Source of the DNA: Victivallis vadensis
GTDB taxonomy: Bacteria > Verrucomicrobiota > Lentisphaeria > Victivallales > GWF2-50-93
DNA length: 11,549 nt
NCBI GenBank assembly: GCA_020718525.1
Contig: DYRX01000114.1
Location: forward strand, 1-11,549
Reading direction: 5' to 3'
In this document: one piece after another, positions 1 through 5,280 of the stretch
Layout: each line of letters opens with the position of its first letter
Position numbering within the stretch: the stretch's first letter is position 1
Made by a program: the position numbers and the translations under genes
Notes under the pieces: generated by a model
The model's database searches: none
What the model saw: only the letters and a program-made list of their open reading frames with translations
What the model was told of the DNA's origin: nothing

Positions 1-863
1 TGACGCGGATATGCGACAGTCCAATCGCCGAGTTCCATCCACGCATCTCTCCGGACGGGAAGAAGCTCCTCTACCATGTGAGGGACGAAACCAAGCCGAC
101 ACAGCAGAATGAGCGGAGCAGTATCTTCATGAAGGAAGTTGGCAAGCTGGGTAAAGTCCCGCTTACGCCCGGATGCACTGAAAACGCCTCATGGTATCCC
201 GATGGCCAGTCTTTCCTTTTCAACTACAGCAAGCCGGTGAAATCCGTGATAGCGAAAAGCAAGATAGGAGCGGGGATCACGTATGTCACACCGTTTGCGA
301 TGGGGGACGACGACAACTACCCGTCTATCAACCCGCGGGGCGACAAGATTGCTTTTCAAACCAGTCTCGGTGGCAAGAGAAACATTTGCCTTGTTGATCC
401 TGAGGGCATGAACTTCACCATCCTGGTCGAGGGCGAGTTCCCAAGCTGGCATCCGTCAGGCGATGTCATAGTGTACACCAAACTGCTGGACAACGGTAAA
501 CAGCGGCATATTTTCCTTTATGAAATGGAGTCGGGGCAGAACACACAGCTTACATCAGGCGATTTTCACAACGACAGACCTTATTTCTCGCCGACCGGGA
601 AATACATATCTTTCGTGAGCGACAGAGATCAGGACGGAAAGCATATTTACATCATGAAAAGCGACGGATCCAATGTGACACAGCTCACAAGCGGCAAGAC
701 GACGGAGAACGACCCGTGCTGGAGTTCCGACGATTACATCTACTTCTGTTCCAATGCCGGAGAGCCTCCTGGGTGCAAAGAAGACGATTTCTCGGATATT
801 TGGAGGCTGAAACCGATCGCCCTTGACAAGGCTTTCGAGACGCCAAGCAAACCTTCCAAATAA
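1..863 (+). CDS. TolB-like six-bladed PD40 propeller protein, 5' partial
   Basis: The reading frame is open from base 3 (codons read T-R-I-C-D-S-P...) to the TAA at 861-863, so the gene starts outside the window. The first in-frame ATG, at 78, lies inside the first propeller blade and is not the real start. Six PD40/WD40-like motifs are visible in order: PRISPDGKKLLY, ASWYPDGQSFLF, PSINPRGDKIAF, PSWHPSGDVIVY, PYFSPTGKYISF and a degenerate PCWSSDDYIYF. Six blades is the number in the TolB propeller. The downstream gene is a close paralogue, matching along its whole length from L-T-R-I-C-D onward, so this protein probably also has an N-terminal lipoprotein signal upstream of the window. A periplasmic or envelope binding role is inferred. 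Substrate or partner is unknown, and no Pal or other Tol gene is visible. Confidence 0.8.
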   Translation, partial: TRICDSPIAEFHPRISPDGKKLLYHVRDETKPTQQNERSSIFMKEVGKLGKVPLTPGCTENASWYPDGQSFLFNYSKPVKSVIAKSKIGAGITYVTPFAMGDDDNYPSINPRGDKIAFQTSLGGKRNICLVDPEGMNFTILVEGEFPSWHPSGDVIVYTKLLDNGKQRHIFLYEMESGQNTQLTSGDFHNDRPYFSPTGKYISFVSDRDQDGKHIYIMKSDGSNVTQLTSGKTTENDPCWSSDDYIYFCSNAGEPPGCKEDDFSDIWRLKPIALDKAFETPSKPSK

Positions 864-928
864 TTTTATCGGAAATGCCGCAAGAATTTCCGTGTGAACA
901 TAACTCCCAAAAAAAAGGGCTTGCCAAA

Positions 929-1975
929 ATGAGAAAGTTTTTTGCAGTTGCCGCCTTGTCGGTCTTATTATCCGGATGTACGACGACAGAAAAGGTCATC
1001 GTTTCCACAAAGGAACTTGAACCTGAGCTGCCAAAAGCTCCATCAATCACCAACAGCGCCAAAGAGCTTACTAGAATTTGCGACGCCCCCGTCGCCGAAT
1101 TCTTCCCAAGACTATCCCCGGACGGCAAGAAAATCCTATATTTTGTGAAGAAACACGTGGATTGTGAAAATGAACAGAAACCTGTGAACAACGGGCAGAA
1201 AGCCAAGAAAGAGGTCAGGTCAATAGAGGTCAAGTCAATAGGGGAACCTGGAAGGACAGCCCTAACCCAGGAGTTCACGGATAATGCCTCATGGTATCCT
1301 GACGGACAGAACTACCTCTTCCGGTATTCTAGACCGGACAAGACGCTGATCGCCAGAGGAAAGATCGGCACTATGGCTATCACCTATGTCACGCCTAACG
1401 CCATGGGCAATTCCGACGATTATGCGTCCATCAACCCCAAGGCCGATAAAATTGTGTTCAGCACATCTCTCCGCAGTAAGGATACGGAGGGAGCTGCAAA
1501 GGAAAACATATGCCTGGTCGATCCGGACGGCATGAATTTCACCATCCTGGTCGAGGGGTGCCAGCCGTGCTGGCATCCAAGGGAGAACGTAATCCTCTAT
1601 GTAAACTCGGTAGGCACGAATTGGCATATTTTCCTCTACAATATAGACCGCGGGGAGATCACCCAGCTGACCTCCGGCGAGAGCAACAACATCCAACCGT
1701 TTTTTTCCCCCGACGGGAACAGCATCGTGTTTATAAGCGACAGGGCCAGGGATGGATTCCATATCTACGTGATGAAGGCGGATGGCATCGGAATCACCCA
1801 GTTGACCAGTGGGAAAACCATCGAGAATGACCCTTGCTGGGGAGCAGATGGCTACATCTACTTTGTGTCAAACGCGGGATTGCTCCCAGGATCAAAGACA
1901 CCATGGGACTATTCTGACATATGGAGGCTCCGCCCCGTATTGCCGGACACCAGCCCAGCCACCTCTAAAAAGTGA
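929..1975 (+). CDS. TolB-like PD40 propeller lipoprotein (tandem paralogue)
   Basis: A 348-residue protein. I chose ATG 929 rather than the in-frame ATG 875 because residues 1-17 from 929 form a textbook lipoprotein signal: basic MRK, a hydrophobic stretch, then the lipobox LLSG-C with Cys17 as the lipidation site. The extra 18 residues from 875 are polar and would bury it. A linker (residues about 18-58) precedes six PD40 blades near residues 59-71, 120-131, 167-177, 213-224, 257-270 and 302-312. Blade 5, PFFSPDGNSIVFISDR, is the most typical. The preceding gene, 65 bp upstream on the same strand, is a paralogue, so the pair arose by tandem duplication and is probably co-transcribed. Main differences are in the loops between blades 1 and 2 and between blades 3 and 4, where this copy has a longer insert (about residues 179-192). 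TolB itself is a soluble periplasmic protein, so lipidation points to a TolB-like envelope protein and not TolB proper. Confidence 0.85.
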   Translation: MRKFFAVAALSVLLSGCTTTEKVIVSTKELEPELPKAPSITNSAKELTRICDAPVAEFFPRLSPDGKKILYFVKKHVDCENEQKPVNNGQKAKKEVRSIEVKSIGEPGRTALTQEFTDNASWYPDGQNYLFRYSRPDKTLIARGKIGTMAITYVTPNAMGNSDDYASINPKADKIVFSTSLRSKDTEGAAKENICLVDPDGMNFTILVEGCQPCWHPRENVILYVNSVGTNWHIFLYNIDRGEITQLTSGESNNIQPFFSPDGNSIVFISDRARDGFHIYVMKADGIGITQLTSGKTIENDPCWGADGYIYFVSNAGLLPGSKTPWDYSDIWRLRPVLPDTSPATSKK

Positions 1976-2017
1976 CGGTTGTGGTCGGTTTAAATTGCCT
2001 CTGTAGTTTCTCTTTTC

Positions 2018-2042
2018 AATAAATTCAAATTGTGAATTTATT
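2018..2042. repeat. AT-rich inverted repeat after the propeller genes
   Basis: AATAAATTC at 2018-2026 is perfectly repeated in inverse at 2034-2042 around a 7-nt loop, 43 bp after the stop of the second propeller gene. It could mark a transcript end, but the stem is AT-only apart from one C-G pair and there is no uninterrupted T-run after it, so a terminator call would be weak. Confidence 0.4.
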
Positions 2043-2239
2043 ATCCATGAAAAACTATCAGTACCTTTTCATCAGCCAATGGACAGTTGATTTTGGTGAG
2101 GACAGTCCCTACATGCACATATGATCCATATTCCAGCCCTCGATACTACTCCAGGAGGCCTCTTTGCTCGGAGACACCGCCTCCGATAACAGGAAAAGGC
2201 ACTCATTGCCCCTGTCCGATCCTCGCCGAAAAGTCAGAG

Positions 2240-3064
2240 TCACCGAAATTCAGATGTCTGAAGGTCTGAATTTGCAGAGATTCTGAATTCCCCCCACTCC
2301 GGCTCGTTGTGGAAAATCCAGTCGTAGTACTCGCGGCCCTTCAGAAGCTCAGCCGCTGCGGCATCGGCGATGACGGTGCATTTCTCGTGCAGTTGTATGG
2401 CGGAAGCCGATATCATCGAGGTGATCGGACCTTCCACAGCATTTGACAGGACTTCCGCCTTCGAGCGCCCAGTGACAAGCAGAAGCAGTTCTTTGGCTTC
2501 GAGAATCGTTCCGATGCCCATGGTCAGAGCTCGTCTCGGCATCCTCTCCGGTCCGTCGAAAAGGGGCGAGTTTTGGACTATAGTCATCGGTGTCAAAGAT
2601 TTGTCCCTGGTTCTTGACTTCAACGCGGACAGAGGCTCGTTGAATCCTATGTGCCCAGCTTTTCCGATGCCCAGCAGTTGCAGATCTATTCCGCCCACAT
2701 CTTTTATTCTTTTCTCATATCTCGCGCATTCGGCTTTCAAATCCGATGCCATGCCATTCGGAATGAATGTGTTTCTAGCGTCTATGTTGATATGGTTGAA
2801 AAGATGATGGTTCATGTAATGCCGGTATGAATGACGACTGTCGGCGGGCAAGCCGATGTATTCGTCCAAATTGAAAGTTCTGATCAGAGAAAAATCCAAA
2901 TTTTCGCCTCTGTGCATATGGACAAGCTTCTCGTATAGCCTCTCCATGGTCACGCCCGTAGCCAGACCAAGCGTCGTGTCAGGAAAAGCTCTGACTCTTT
3001 TTGCTATGATCCGCGCCGCAAGCTCTGTCGCCGCCATCAGGTCTGGTCTCACTATCACTTGCAT
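2240..3064 (-). CDS. nagB: Glucosamine-6-phosphate deaminase (NagB family), variant active-site loops
   Basis: A 274-residue protein (E. coli NagB has 266). The start at 3064 is chosen because the product then begins MQVIVRPD like other NagB proteins, and GGGAG at 3074-3070 lies 5 nt upstream. An in-frame ATG at 3112 would add 16 unconserved residues. NagB converts glucosamine-6-phosphate to fructose-6-phosphate plus ammonia in the cytoplasm, the last step of amino-sugar catabolism. Family motifs: LGLATGVT (32-39), FNLDEYIGL with D67 matching catalytic D72 of E. coli, and GIGKAGHIGFNEP with H138 and E143 matching H143 and E148. SRTRDK (150-155) resembles the allosteric-site SRTRIK of E. coli. 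Oddities: the position of E. coli D141 is A136, and the phosphate loop reads TGVTM where TGGTP or TGSTP is usual. Sugar isomerase/6-phosphogluconolactonase-fold relatives are the alternative. No nagA or sugar transporter is visible nearby. Confidence 0.85.
   Translation of the reverse strand: MQVIVRPDLMAATELAARIIAKRVRAFPDTTLGLATGVTMERLYEKLVHMHRGENLDFSLIRTFNLDEYIGLPADSRHSYRHYMNHHLFNHINIDARNTFIPNGMASDLKAECARYEKRIKDVGGIDLQLLGIGKAGHIGFNEPLSALKSRTRDKSLTPMTIVQNSPLFDGPERMPRRALTMGIGTILEAKELLLLVTGRSKAEVLSNAVEGPITSMISASAIQLHEKCTVIADAAAAELLKGREYYDWIFHNEPEWGEFRISANSDLQTSEFR
2246..2273. repeat. Inverted repeat inside the 3' end of nagB
   Basis: AAATTCAGA at 2246-2254 is inverted at 2265-2273 around a 10-nt loop. 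It lies within the last codons of nagB (encoding about SDLQTSEF) and just before its stop on the minus strand. A short T-run, interrupted by other bases, follows about 15 nt later on the minus strand. It might therefore be a stop-overlapping terminator, or one that limits read-through between the two converging transcripts, but the spacing to the T-run is long. Confidence 0.35.
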
Positions 3065-3230
3065 GTCATCTCCCGATTTTTGTTTTTTCAGCCCGAAGAA
3101 GATATACTTCAACGCGGCTATTTCAAGAAGAGCGCAGTACTTTTCGACTTTGAGATGTGAAAAGTGATTATTCCTGTTTCAGATTCAGAATTCCTGACTC
3201 GTGGAAATTGCTGTTGTTGGTATTTATCTG

Positions 3231-3252
3231 CCTGTGCGGGCACGCAGACAGG
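3231..3252. repeat. GC-rich stem-loop beside the hexamer array
   Basis: The sequence folds as CCTG-TGCG, tetraloop GGCA, CGCA, a two-base GA bulge, then CAGG. It abuts the hexamer dyad that starts at 3251, so the two may form one compound structured element. No T-run follows on either strand, so it does not look like a plain intrinsic terminator. Confidence 0.45.
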
Positions 3253-3325
3253 TCGGTATCGGGGTCGGAATCGGGATCGAATATTCTTCCCATGCATCGA
3301 TTCCGATAGCGACCCCGACCCCGAT
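3251..3325. repeat. Hexamer-phased dyad array 1
   Basis: Left arm, 3251-3280, is five consecutive hexamers of pattern NNTCGG (the last is gatcga). Right arm, 3296-3325, is five hexamers of the complementary pattern NNCGAY. The arms fold back: ATCGGGGTCGG (3258-3268) pairs perfectly with 3315-3325, and 3270-3280 pairs with 3297-3307 with one G-T wobble. The asymmetric internal loop between the two helices has 1 nt on one side and 7 on the other. The apical loop is 16 nt. The array lies 161 bp beyond the caxA stop in the caxA direction, and a second array of the same design lies upstream of caxA. Confidence 0.7.
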
Positions 3326-3408
3326 TGAGACAAATCTAACATATGTATTTTCCATAAGATTATAATTTTCCCTATACGGCTCAAGAAGTCTGAGATTAGA
3401 AAATGGTA

Positions 3409-3436
3409 TTCAGCAAAATAATGAAATTATTTTGCT
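3409..3436. repeat. Perfect AT-rich hairpin, copy A of a two-copy repeat
   Basis: AGCAAAATAAT (3412-3422), triloop GAA, ATTATTTTGCT (3426-3436) is a perfect 11-bp stem. Bases 3409-3432, read on the minus strand, match plus-strand bases 9478-9501 at 23 of 24 positions, so this is a dispersed repeat and not just a local palindrome. It sits about 50 bp past the caxA stop codon and could double as a 3'-end structure for that transcript. Confidence 0.65.
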
Positions 3437-3485
3437 AACTATATAGAACAATATGAAAAAAATGCAGAGACCTTATTTAATGCGC

Positions 3486-4436
3486 CTATTTCGGCCAGAG
3501 GACAGCAATGTATGCGACGTAGATTGCCAGCAGTATTCCGCCCTCGGTCCTGTTCAGGATTTTTCCGCTGAGCATGAATGGATAGATCAGTATTGCAGTT
3601 CCGAGCATGAAGCCTATGTCCATGTTGCTGATGCCAGGAAAGCTCATCGGGGCGACAGTTCCAGCAAGACCAATTATGCAGAGAATGTTGAAAATATTTG
3701 ATCCTACTACATTTCCTATCGAAATATCCGCATTCTTTTTGAACGCCGCGACGACGGATGTCGCAAGCTCGGGAAGGCTTGTGCCAGCCGCGACAATTGT
3801 CAGACCAATCACCGCTTCGCTGATCTTGAGGATTTTTGCGACTGCGACCGCGCCTTCGACAAGGAGTCTAGAGCCGAGTACAAGCGTGATGAGTCCAGCC
3901 AAAACGTAGAAAATTGAGATGGCTATACTGCCGCCGGCGATTTCTGGGGCGTTTTGCTCTTTTGACTCCTCCTGAGCCGATGAAGAACTCTTTTTTGATG
4001 AGACAATCAGATAGCCGGTGTATGCCAGAATGCCAGAAAAAAGCAGAAGCGCCTCTGGTCTGCTGATTTTTCCGTCAAGAATCATGAGCGAAAAAACAAT
4101 GCTTGCAATGATCATCACGGGGGCATCGAAGCGAAGAATCTGCCTGTTTATCGCGATCGGACAAATAAGGGAGGCAATTCCCAGGATAAAGGCGAGATTG
4201 AATATGTTCGAGCCGGTCACATTGCCGATGGCTATGTCTCCGTGGGCATTGAGTGCGGCATCCAGGCTGACGACAAGCTCGGGGGCGCTTGTACCGAAAG
4301 CAACAACCGTCAGTCCGACAACTAGTTGCGAAATGCCAACCTTGACGGCTAGATTTGCGGCTCCATTGACGAGCCAGTCCGCACCAAAATAAAGCAAAAC
4401 AAAGCCAGCCAAAATCAATGCGATGCTGATGGTCAT
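3486..4436 (-). CDS. CaxA/YrbG-type sodium/calcium exchanger (CaCA superfamily)
   Basis: A 316-residue, very hydrophobic inner-membrane protein with the duplicated alpha-repeat layout of the CaCA superfamily. First repeat: GTSAPEL (48-54) followed by GNVTGSNIFN (71-80). Second repeat: GTSLPEL (218-224) and GNVVGSNIFN (241-250). The acidic E53 and E223 correspond to the central ion-binding glutamates of the family. The two halves are joined by a short polar serine/glutamate-rich loop (about 147-165). About ten membrane segments are expected and the length is normal for the YrbG type. It should exchange sodium (or protons/potassium) for calcium; the exact ions cannot be read from sequence. GGGAG at 4448-4444 lies 7 nt before the ATG and supports the start. 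The next gene on this strand, nagB, is 421 bp downstream, so the two are probably not translationally linked. Confidence 0.88.
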   Translation of the reverse strand: MTISIALILAGFVLLYFGADWLVNGAANLAVKVGISQLVVGLTVVAFGTSAPELVVSLDAALNAHGDIAIGNVTGSNIFNLAFILGIASLICPIAINRQILRFDAPVMIIASIVFSLMILDGKISRPEALLLFSGILAYTGYLIVSSKKSSSSAQEESKEQNAPEIAGGSIAISIFYVLAGLITLVLGSRLLVEGAVAVAKILKISEAVIGLTIVAAGTSLPELATSVVAAFKKNADISIGNVVGSNIFNILCIIGLAGTVAPMSFPGISNMDIGFMLGTAILIYPFMLSGKILNRTEGGILLAIYVAYIAVLWPK

Positions 4437-4539
4437 AGCCCGGCTCCCAAGTTTATTTTTTCAGTCCGCCATAAGTTTCCATAGAAGATGAAAATATCAA
4501 GGATTGAGCCTTAGAATCGGCAAAAATATACTTCTTTTA

Positions 4540-4667
4540 GGGGCTGTTGCAAAATAAATTTGCAATTTGGCACTGGCGACAGATTATCAAATTCAAGTAT
4601 TGCGCATATCGAGATATGTAAATGACGAATGACGCCGAAAGTGATAATCTGCCGCCGTGCCCCGGAG
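4540..4667. repeat. MITE-like or IS-remnant element with nested inverted repeats
   Basis: The left end has GGGGCTGTTGCAAA, a sequence similar to the terminal bases of several insertion sequence families, immediately overlapping a 7-bp dyad TTGCAAA/TTTGCAA. It is followed by a 20-bp imperfect inverted repeat: 4569-4589 pairs with 4632-4651 apart from one extra base and one mismatch, 42-nt spacer. ACTGGCG at 4572-4578 can alternatively pair with CGCCAGT at 4661-4667. No transposase and no matching right end of the GGGGCTGTTGC type is present in the window, so assignment to a mobile element is only suggestive. Confidence 0.4.
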
Positions 4668-4727
4668 TGCCGCCAGTCTTTTGACCGCTTTTCCCGCCTT
4701 TCAAATCTTACATGTCTTTTTTATAAT

Positions 4728-4816
4728 TTTCGTAATCGTAGTCGCTATCGCTATCAGCGGAGCGGTAATCTATAAATTTGTAAACCCGATTACGATAGCG
4801 ATTACGACAACGATAG
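4728..4816. repeat. Hexamer-phased dyad array 2
   Basis: Left arm, 4728-4757, is four hexamers of pattern NNTCGY (tttcgt, aatcgt, agtcgc, tatcgc) and a degenerate tatcag. Right arm, 4787-4816, is five hexamers of pattern CGAYWR. About 20 bp of the arms can pair (from TCGTAGTCGCTATCG around 4736-4750 with GATTACGATAGCG around 4788-4800) with a few mismatches, leaving an apical loop of about 30 nt. The design, five TCG hexamers facing five CGA hexamers, is the same as in the array at 3251-3325, although the sequences differ. Confidence 0.65.
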
Positions 4817-5035
4817 CGAGTCTTGGAACGTTCCGGCGTAGCCGGTTAAATTTTACTCCAGAGAGCTTTGGGGATCATTCTGTGACCACACCCCCGCTGG
4901 GTTTCCTGTCAAGCCAAGGAACAATGAATAGAAACAATAACTTCTTCTTTTATTGCGCCCTGATTGTGCAATCGTAGGAATTTATCGTGACATTTACTGG
5001 AAAATATGCAATGTCGGATGATCTTATCAGACCTT

Positions 5036-5060
5036 TCCCACAACTTTCATAGTTGTGGGA
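5036..5060. repeat. Hairpin 1 in the ABC-F upstream region
   Basis: TCCCACAACT (5036-5045), loop TTCAT, AGTTGTGGGA (5051-5060): a perfect 10-bp stem. On the plus strand only an AT-rich ATATT follows, not a U-run. It is separated by 6 nt from a second strong hairpin, both upstream of the candidate leader ORF. Confidence 0.55.
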
Positions 5061-5066
5061 ATATTG

Positions 5067-5103
5067 GATTTGCTTGTCCGGAATGACTTCCGCCAAGCAA
5101 ATC
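5067..5103. repeat. Hairpin 2 in the ABC-F upstream region
   Basis: GATTTGCTTG (5067-5076) is perfectly inverted at 5094-5103, and the interior folds further as CGGAA, tetraloop TGAC, TTCCG (5079-5092). The result is a 15-bp compound stem with a 2-by-1 internal loop. Together with hairpin 1 it gives a compact structured segment about 50 nt before the leader ORF. This could be a structured 5' UTR, or the bidirectional end of some upstream transcript. Confidence 0.55.
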
Positions 5104-5151
5104 TAGTCTAAGCGGCAAGGGCGTAAGTCCAATTATTTAAGGATAAAGCAT

Positions 5152-5268
5152 ATGAAGTATTCACTCACAAAGGCTCCAATGCACAACGGAAGAATGAAAT
5201 TTGCCTGTACTGGAAGGACAATTATTGCTCATCTATCTTCTTCCCTTCATGTGCTTTGTGCCGTGTGA
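5152..5268 (+). CDS. Candidate 38-codon leader ORF before the ABC-F gene
   Basis: ATG 5152 to TGA 5266-5268, encoding MKYSLTKAPMHNG followed by 25 more residues ending HVLCAV. AAGGA at 5139-5143 lies 8 nt before the ATG, a better SD match than the one in front of the ABC-F gene itself. The stop codon is only 12 nt before the ABC-F ATG at 5281. The peptide matches no family I recognise and has no signal peptide or membrane segment. Its size, position and SD fit a regulatory leader peptide or translational-coupling ORF, as known for several inducible ABC-F genes. With 38 codons a chance ORF cannot be excluded. Confidence 0.4.
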   Translation: MKYSLTKAPMHNGRMKFACTGRTIIAHLSSSLHVLCAV

Positions 5269-5280
5269 GATAAAGAAGCA

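Larger units (their letters stand above)
3065..3485. other. Gene-free gap between nagB and caxA, rich in palindromes
   Basis: I find no convincing gene in these 421 bp. The gap contains, in order, a C/G-rich stem-loop at 3231-3252, a hexamer-based dyad array at 3251-3325 and a perfect AT-rich hairpin at 3412-3436 (listed separately). The nagB ribosome binding site GGGAG is at 3070-3074 on the minus strand. The structured segment probably holds the end of the caxA transcript and the nagB promoter, but I could not identify clear promoter hexamers. Confidence 0.6.
4437..5151. other. Long gene-free gap between caxA and the ABC-F leader ORF
   Basis: These 715 bp separate divergent genes and contain no convincing protein gene. 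From left to right they hold an IS-end-like GGGGCTGTTGCAAA with an adjoining inverted repeat (4540-4667), the second hexamer dyad array (4728-4816), a GGAACGTTCC palindrome near 4825-4834, a stretch with no recognisable structure (about 4840-5030), and two tandem hairpins (5036-5103) ahead of the leader ORF. Promoters for both neighbours must lie here, but I could not pick reliable -35/-10 boxes. Confidence 0.6.

Noticed and set aside
685..1278. 197-codon minus-strand ORF across the junction of the two propeller genes
   Set aside because: It overlaps blades of two paralogous genes on the other strand and shows no domain or SD.
1..1975. Assignment of the propeller genes as tolB
   Set aside because: The second protein is a predicted lipoprotein, there is a tandem paralogue, and no tolQRA or pal is visible, so only TolB-like is justified.
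2087..2269. 60-codon plus-strand ORF between the propeller genes and nagB
   Set aside because: No SD, Pro/Cys-rich composition without motifs, and it overlaps the 3' end of nagB.
3251..3325. CRISPR array reading of the short periodic repeats
   Set aside because: The units are 6 bp with no unique spacers, so they do not have CRISPR geometry; no cas gene is present.
4657..4977. 106-codon plus-strand ORF starting at GTG with a hydrophobic stretch
   Set aside because: It has no SD, and its hydrophobic run (VIVVAIAIS, ITIAITTTIAS) is simply the translated TCG/CGA hexamer array; the rest has no family resemblance.
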